The notes under the pieces were generated by a model. It searched no databases and was not told where the DNA came from. It saw nothing but the letters and a program-made list of their open reading frames with translations. 38,850 nt of DNA from Bacteroidales bacterium. Lineage in GTDB: Bacteria; Bacteroidota; Bacteroidia; Bacteroidales; Prolixibacteraceae. The translations under genes and the position numbers were made by a program. Location of the stretch: assembly GCA_015654795.1 (NCBI GenBank), contig JAATGF010000132.1, positions 1-38,850 on the forward strand. Reading direction: 5' to 3'. Below, in pieces: positions 34,351-38,850 of the stretch; position 1 is the stretch's first letter, and every line of letters begins with the position of its first letter.

Positions 34351-35223
34351 TTATCCCTTAACAAACAGGTTTTTAATGATATTCAGAATAGCAAGAATCG
34401 TCAGGAACAAAAGATTTGCGATAAGTGTGAGGATCAGCAGAAAATAGAATCCTGAGATATAACCGATAATCCGGCCTAAAAAGTCAATTACAAAACTGCC
34501 GATCCACAGGGTTAGAAGATTGAATAGGAGAAAAATAATAATCAGCCACAGAAACCCTGAAATTGCGCTTCCAACATCCGATTTACTTAGCGTCATCGAA
34601 CTGCCTGTAGAATAAAGAATATAGATAAGCAAAGCCAATTTCCACCAGACTGAGGCCGAACCGATGAAAACAATGTTGGAAAAAGTGATCAGGCTATTCC
34701 CGATGTTTAGTCCGATCTGTTTTAACAATGTGAAATCAGTCAAAACGTAGGTCGATATTCTGAAGGTTGAGAGTGAAGTCACATCAAAACGAAAAAGCAG
34801 CAACACACAAAAAAACAATACGATACCTCCAAATAGGAGAGGACTGATGCCAATAAAAAAATTACCTGTTTTTTGGTAAATACTGTTCTTGTTGTACGAG
34901 TGACTTACATGCCCCAGCGATTCTCCATTGCTATTTGGCTCAAACAATGCTATTTCCGAAATTTTATGACCAAAGATCAATGCAAAAAAAGCATGGCTCA
35001 ATTCATGAACCGAACATCCCAGCCAGCCAAATCCATATAAAAACAGGTTTCTTCCCCAAAAACGGACACTTAATCTTGCCGTAAAAATAGCAGTTAGATT
35101 TAGTAAAACAACTAAAACCAGCAACGGTCCAAACAGAATAAACAGCTGATTAAATGTTGACAGTAAAACATCTAATAAATAACTTAAAAACCGGTTAAAG
35201 TAAATTTCCATAGATTGTTGCAA
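34351..35223 (-). CDS. M50-like membrane metalloprotease
   Basis: This 290-residue protein has six or so hydrophobic helices and an HEXXH zinc motif (H73-E-L-S-H77) within a membrane segment, as in site-2-protease-type M50 peptidases. A second family motif (usually an Asp in a downstream helix) is not clear to me. No PDZ domain is seen. It could cleave membrane-bound substrates; the target is unknown. It starts 11 bases after folC on the same strand, so the two are probably co-transcribed. Confidence 0.72.
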   Translation of the reverse strand: MQQSMEIYFNRFLSYLLDVLLSTFNQLFILFGPLLVLVVLLNLTAIFTARLSVRFWGRNLFLYGFGWLGCSVHELSHAFFALIFGHKISEIALFEPNSNGESLGHVSHSYNKNSIYQKTGNFFIGISPLLFGGIVLFFCVLLLFRFDVTSLSTFRISTYVLTDFTLLKQIGLNIGNSLITFSNIVFIGSASVWWKLALLIYILYSTGSSMTLSKSDVGSAISGFLWLIIIFLLFNLLTLWIGSFVIDFLGRIIGYISGFYFLLILTLIANLLFLTILAILNIIKNLFVKG

Positions 35224-35234
35224 TCGGATTTAAA

Positions 35235-36536
35235 TCAGGGTATCGCTTCTGCTACAATAAACGTGCTGCCGCCAATAAAGATCAGATCATCAGGATCAGC
35301 GTTTTTGCGGGCGGTTGCTAAAGCTTCGGCAACAGTAGGATAGGAGGCTCCTTGAAGATTAAAAAAGGCAGCCATTTTCATCAGTTGATTTTGGTCAAGA
35401 GCGCGGGGGATAGATGCTCTTGTGAAATAGTAGATTGCGTCCCTGGGCAACAGGCTTAGCACAGTCGAAATATCTTTATCGCTGACCATTCCGATCACAA
35501 AATGAAGCATTTTGTATGGCGTCTGCTTAATTTGTGCCACTACTTCGCGCATTCCGCCTTCGTTGTGGCCAGTATCACAAATGATACGGGGATTGGCACC
35601 AATCACTTGCCAGCGTCCTTGTAGCCCTGTATTTTCAACAACTTTTTCCAATCCGTTTTGGAGTGCACTATCGGGGATTTGCCATCCGAGTTCGCGAAGT
35701 CGTTCAACAGCAGCGAGTAGGGTACAAATATTTTTTGACTGATAGTTTCCAAGCAAGTCAAGCCTTAAATGCTCATAAATCATCTTCCCGTTCTTACGAA
35801 TATTGAAAATTTGTCTCGCATCGGGAGAATTAAGTCCGAATCCTGAATTAAAATGCTGGTCGGCAAAAACAATCGGTGCGGAAAATTCTTTAGCTATGCC
35901 ATTGAATATCATACTTGTTTGTGGGTGCGTCTCTCCAATAATAACCGGGACATGTCGTTTGATGATTCCCGCCTTTTCGAGTGCAATCTTCCCGAGCGTA
36001 TCGCCAAGCAAGGCGGTATGATCTAAACTGATATTGGTAATCACCGAAAACTCGGGACGGATAATATTCGTTGAATCGAGTCTTCCGCCTAAACCAACCT
36101 CGACAATGGCAATATCTACTTTGTTCTTAGAAAAATAGTCAAATGCCATCATCACAGTTAGTTCGAAAAATGAAGGTTCGATTTCCTTTTCTTCATTTCG
36201 GCGGCGAAACTCTTCAACAAAGTCAACAACGAACTCTTTTTCGATCATTTCACCGTTAATCCGGATTCGTTCACGAAAATCCTTAAGGTGAGGGGACGTA
36301 TAAAGACCTGTTTTATAACCAGCTTCCATCAAAATACTGGTCAGCATATGCGAAACCGACCCTTTCCCATTGGTGCCGGCAACATGAACCGACTTAAAAT
36401 TATGATGCGGATGATCAAACATCTCGTCGAGAGCAATTGTATTGTCGAGATTATCCTTGTACGCAGCAGGTCCAGATCGCTGATAGTAAGGGAGATGATC
36501 ATATAAATATTTGATGACTTCGTCGTAGCTTTGCAT
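35235..36536 (-). CDS. folC: Folylpolyglutamate/dihydrofolate synthase
   Basis: This 433-residue cytosolic Mur-ligase-like enzyme adds glutamate to dihydropteroate and folates with ATP. It shows the P-loop AGTNGKGSVSHM (53-64), the SPHLKDFRERIRING segment, the FELTVMMAFDYF helix, EVGLGGRLDSTN and NISLDHTALLGDTLGKIA, plus DTGHNEGGM in the C-terminal domain. I start at the ATG at 36536 (MQSYDEVIKYL), the family's usual beginning, rather than the frame's earlier ATG at 36593. The divergent phoH gene begins 115 bases away. Confidence 0.95.
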   Translation of the reverse strand: MQSYDEVIKYLYDHLPYYQRSGPAAYKDNLDNTIALDEMFDHPHHNFKSVHVAGTNGKGSVSHMLTSILMEAGYKTGLYTSPHLKDFRERIRINGEMIEKEFVVDFVEEFRRRNEEKEIEPSFFELTVMMAFDYFSKNKVDIAIVEVGLGGRLDSTNIIRPEFSVITNISLDHTALLGDTLGKIALEKAGIIKRHVPVIIGETHPQTSMIFNGIAKEFSAPIVFADQHFNSGFGLNSPDARQIFNIRKNGKMIYEHLRLDLLGNYQSKNICTLLAAVERLRELGWQIPDSALQNGLEKVVENTGLQGRWQVIGANPRIICDTGHNEGGMREVVAQIKQTPYKMLHFVIGMVSDKDISTVLSLLPRDAIYYFTRASIPRALDQNQLMKMAAFFNLQGASYPTVAEALATARKNADPDDLIFIGGSTFIVAEAIP

Positions 36537-36650
36537 TGTGTCGGATTTAAGTGACAAAATAGAAGGCAAAGATGATAAATAATAGAAGGGCAAAACGATA
36601 AACCGTACATTTTTTTCCTATTTTTAGCCGCATAAAAAAGTCAAAAAACG

Positions 36651-37973
36651 ATGCCAAAGTCAAAAATATTTGTAATCGATACCAACGTCATTTTGCACGA
36701 TCACGAATGTATCTACCACTTCAATGACAATGATGTTATTCTCCCGATCACCGTTTTAGAAGAGCTGGACCGTTTCAAAAGAGGAAACGACCAGATCAAT
36801 TTTCAGGCACGACAATTCGTAAGAGTACTTGATGAAATTGTTGGTAATGAACTGTTTAATGGTGGCATTTCGCTGGGAGCAGATAAAGGTAAACTAACGA
36901 TTGAAACCGGAAAACCGTTTTCAGAAAAACTGAAGGAGTCGTTTCGCGAAGATATTCCTGATCACCGCATTCTGGCCATAACGGAATTTTTGAGGGATAA
37001 ATTCAAAGACCGGAAAGTTGTCCTTGTTACGAAAGACGTTAATCTTCGGATGAAAGCTAAGTCGCTTCATATCGAATCGGAAGATTACAAAAACGACAAA
37101 GTACAGGACATAAACGTATTGCATCAGGGAATACGTGAAAATAAAGAATACAACGATCAATTGATCGCCCGGCTTTACGAAAAGAATTTTCTGACAACCG
37201 AAGAGGCGGCCATTGAAAAGCCTCCGTTTGCTAACGAGTTTTTTATTCTGAAAAGTACACGATCAAGTGTGTTGGCTCATTACAGTCCTTTCCGTCAGCG
37301 ATTTGAGCGGGTTGACAAAAAAGCGGCTTACGGAATTAAACCGCGGAATGCGGAACAGACTTTTTCTATTCATGCACTTCTCGATCCCGAAATTAAACTT
37401 GTCAGCCTCACCGGCAAAGCAGGTACAGGGAAAACATTACTTGCGCTGGCAGCTGCTATCGCACAGAACGGCATTTATGAACAAATTCTTCTTGCCCGTC
37501 CTATCGTCGCACTAAGTAACCGCGACATCGGATTTCTGCCCGGAGATGCGGAAGAAAAGGTATCTCCTTACATGCAGCCTCTTTTTGATAATCTTGCCGT
37601 GATCAAACGATGCTTTAATCAGAATAGTCCCGAATACAAACTGATCGAAGATCTTAAGAAAGACGATCGTTTGGTAATCAGTCCGTTGGCATTTATCAGG
37701 GGACGTAGCTTGTCCAATTGTTATTTCATTATCGACGAAGCGCAAAATCTTACGCCTCACGAAGTTAAGACTATTATTACAAGAGCCGGCGAAGGGACAA
37801 AAATGATTTTCACGGGCGATATTCAGCAAATCGATTCTCCTTACCTCGATATGCAATCCAACGGTTTGGCTTATCTTACCGACAGGATGAAAGGGCAGGA
37901 TATTTTTGCCCATGTCAATCTTGTAAAAGGTGAACGCAGCTATCTTGCCGAGTTGGCGAGTGATTTGCTATAA
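36651..37973 (+). CDS. PhoH2-type protein (PIN domain plus PhoH ATPase)
   Basis: This 440-residue cytosolic protein joins an N-terminal PIN ribonuclease-like domain (D10 in FVIDTNVILHD, VLEELDRFKRG, TKDVNLRMKA) to a PhoH/RecA-like ATPase with Walker A GKAGTGKT (255-262), RPIVALSNRDIGFLPGD and IIDEAQNLTPHE. PhoH2 proteins can unwind and cleave RNA. There is no antitoxin gene upstream, so a toxin-antitoxin role is not supported here. Upstream (36537-36650) is AT-rich and probably holds the divergent promoters. It may be co-transcribed with ppnP, 52 bases on. Confidence 0.93.
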   Translation: MPKSKIFVIDTNVILHDHECIYHFNDNDVILPITVLEELDRFKRGNDQINFQARQFVRVLDEIVGNELFNGGISLGADKGKLTIETGKPFSEKLKESFREDIPDHRILAITEFLRDKFKDRKVVLVTKDVNLRMKAKSLHIESEDYKNDKVQDINVLHQGIRENKEYNDQLIARLYEKNFLTTEEAAIEKPPFANEFFILKSTRSSVLAHYSPFRQRFERVDKKAAYGIKPRNAEQTFSIHALLDPEIKLVSLTGKAGTGKTLLALAAAIAQNGIYEQILLARPIVALSNRDIGFLPGDAEEKVSPYMQPLFDNLAVIKRCFNQNSPEYKLIEDLKKDDRLVISPLAFIRGRSLSNCYFIIDEAQNLTPHEVKTIITRAGEGTKMIFTGDIQQIDSPYLDMQSNGLAYLTDRMKGQDIFAHVNLVKGERSYLAELASDLL

Positions 37974-38025
37974 TTTACAAAAGGCTGTTTTTAAACACGA
38001 TGCATTAATTAATAGACAAACAAAA

Positions 38026-38307
38026 ATGTTGAAAGTAAACGAATATTTTGGTGGAAGTGTAAAGTCGATTGCCGTCGAAAATGAAGAAGGCGTGGCGACA
38101 GTTGGTGTGATGGAAGCCGGCGAGTATGAATTTGGAACCTCGACTATTGAGATTATGACAATAACCGGCGGAACACTTAATGTGATGCTACCGGGTGAAA
38201 ATCAATGGACCAAATATTCTAAAGGTGAAATATTTGAAGTTGAAAAAGATGTCAGATTCAAAGTTAAAGCACTACAACCTGTCGCTTATCATTGTCAGTA
38301 TAAATAA
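38026..38307 (+). CDS. ppnP: Pyrimidine/purine nucleoside phosphorylase
   Basis: This 93-residue cupin-fold protein of the PpnP (YaiE, DUF1255) family phosphorolyses nucleosides to free base and ribose 1-phosphate. It has the family start VNEYFGGSVKSIA, the centre GVMEAGEYEFGTSTIEIMTI, GEIFEVEKD and the conserved VAYHCQY end. Length matches the roughly 94-residue family. The ATG at 38026 was chosen because a longer frame would run into phoH and add non-family residues. A strong hairpin follows 13 bases after the stop. Confidence 0.93.
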   Translation: MLKVNEYFGGSVKSIAVENEEGVATVGVMEAGEYEFGTSTIEIMTITGGTLNVMLPGENQWTKYSKGEIFEVEKDVRFKVKALQPVAYHCQYK

Positions 38308-38320
38308 ATATATTCTTATA

Positions 38321-38358
38321 AATAGCTGTAAATAAGATATTTTTTATTTACAGCTATT
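38321..38358. terminator. 15-bp stem hairpin after ppnP
   Basis: AATAGCTGTAAATAA (38321-38335) and TTATTTACAGCTATT (38344-38358) are perfect inverse copies around an eight-base loop rich in T. The stem is long and AT-rich at its tip. It lies 13 bases after the ppnP stop and would end the phoH-ppnP transcript. There is no strong T-run after it on the plus strand. Confidence 0.7.
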
Positions 38359-38381
38359 CAAAATAGTTGATCTTGGATCAA

Positions 38382-38451
38382 GACGAAATTCCGGGGGGAG
38401 ATATTTAAGAATGCATAATCAAATAGATTTGAACATGGATGCCGGTTTCAT
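38382..38451 (-). repeat. About 70-bp dispersed repeat, minus-strand copy
   Basis: This is the reverse-orientation partner of the block at 15452-15520. In the given strand it reads GACGAAATTCCGGGGGGAG, then ATATTTAAGAATGCATAAT, then GAACATGGATGCCGGTTTC. Conservation is highest at both ends. Nothing coding is visible. Confidence 0.85.
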
Positions 38452-38499
38452 GGAGGCAAAGAAGGAAATGCTGATTATGACACATTAAATGCCCATGAA

Positions 38500-38850
38500 A
38501 TTGTCACCAGAGAAAGGAACCCGGAGTTGGTACGAGGAAGGTACGGAGTTGGTACGGACCAGATACGGAGGAAGTGGGGCGCCTTAATCGATAGGGTAAA
38601 GGTAGTGCGGATTGGGATAATTCAGATTACTTTAAACTGAGAGGCCGCCAGAGGCCACGATAGGCCACGAAAGAATTAACCGAAATAACGAGACAATTGA
38701 CTTTTAATGATAAATTAAAACCTCTTCTCCAAAGCACCAAAGAGAAAGTCGTTTGTTGCAATTTATAACTTTCCCATAAAACGATCACCGGGAAAAGGAG
38801 CCCGATTCTGATATGACAAAGGTATGAAGTTGGTATGAACCAAATATGAC
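38500..38850 (-). repeat. 11-bp-period tandem arrays at the window end
   Basis: Units of the form GGTACGAGGAA, GGTACGGAGTT, GGTACGGACC and AGATACGGAGG run from about 38518 to 38572. A second, diverged set (GGTATGAAGTT, GGTATGAACC, AAATATGAC) occupies 38821-38850. Read on the minus strand they resemble the CCTCGTACC/CTCTATACCTG units of copies A and C, so this is probably an inverted member of the modular repeat family, cut by the window edge. Between them is a three-unit 10-bp array around AGGCCACG (38641-38671). No GCGAAGC unit and no gene is visible here. Confidence 0.55.

Noticed and set aside
34332..34359. Bidirectional terminator between the U32 and M50-like genes (AAGGGA/TCCCTT)
   Set aside because: Only a six-base stem with a long loop and no T-run; too weak to list.

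Overview
The window looks like a chromosomal segment of a Bacteroidota bacterium, most plausibly a Bacteroidales/Marinilabiliales-type anaerobe or facultative anaerobe. Reasons: moderate-to-low GC, almost no Shine-Dalgarno sequences before the genes, candidate Bacteroidota -7 boxes (TAnnTTTG), several plant-polysaccharide hydrolases, and typical Bacteroidota housekeeping proteins (TruA, GltX, FolC, PhoH with a PIN domain, U32 peptidase, PpnP). The genus cannot be fixed from this sequence alone.

Layout. 1-3300: accessory DNA with short hairpin repeats, an IS110-family insertion sequence on the minus strand (possible bridge RNA upstream of its gene) and the first copy (A) of a large modular intergenic repeat. 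3316-9090: a plus-strand sugar cluster: a secreted GH99/WbsX-like enzyme, a GH106 alpha-L-rhamnosidase and, 4 bases later, an L-fucose/L-arabinose isomerase-like enzyme. 9314-10813 (minus): HEPN and MNT genes leading into truA. 10927-15336 (plus): a succinate-semialdehyde-type aldehyde dehydrogenase and a GH78 alpha-L-rhamnosidase. With GH106 this gives two different rhamnosidase families within 12 kb, so rhamnose-rich glycans (rhamnogalacturonan-, ulvan- or arabinogalactan-like) are likely substrates. No SusC/SusD pair is present.

16200-25271 is the most unusual part. Four tightly packed genes encode (1) a periplasmic PstS-like domain joined through one membrane helix to a glycine-cleavage-H-like domain, (2) a Tat-exported protein with motifs for four [4Fe-4S] clusters (HybA-like), (3) a ten-helix NrfD/HybB-type quinone-interacting membrane protein and (4) a second membrane-anchored H-like protein. 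Downstream, a histidine kinase with two haem-c-like motifs in its periplasmic domain is paired with a sigma-54 activator. A plausible -24/-12 promoter and an upstream dyad lie before gene 1. Both H-like domains have Gly where the lipoyl-lysine of GcvH should be. I infer a redox-sensing-controlled, membrane-bound electron-transfer complex of unknown substrate. Repeat copies B and C bracket the four-gene operon in the same orientation.

25346-38307: GxxExxY protein in a decayed repeat, archaemetzincin, tRNA-Glu(CTC) just downstream of gltX, repeat copy D, an S9 peptidase lipoprotein, a GNAT acetyltransferase behind a strong dyad, a U32 (RlhA-like) protein, an M50-like membrane protease, folC, phoH2 and ppnP. 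38380-38850: an inverted copy of a short repeat also found at 15452-15520, and 11-bp tandem arrays resembling the modular repeat read on the opposite strand.

The modular repeat (copies A-D, all on the plus strand) consists of a conserved 5' block, an 11-bp-period array, an AATGAC-rich array containing GGCGAAGCC units (holding the GCGAAGC mini-hairpin sequence), and a C-rich tail. It explains most of the gene-free DNA here.
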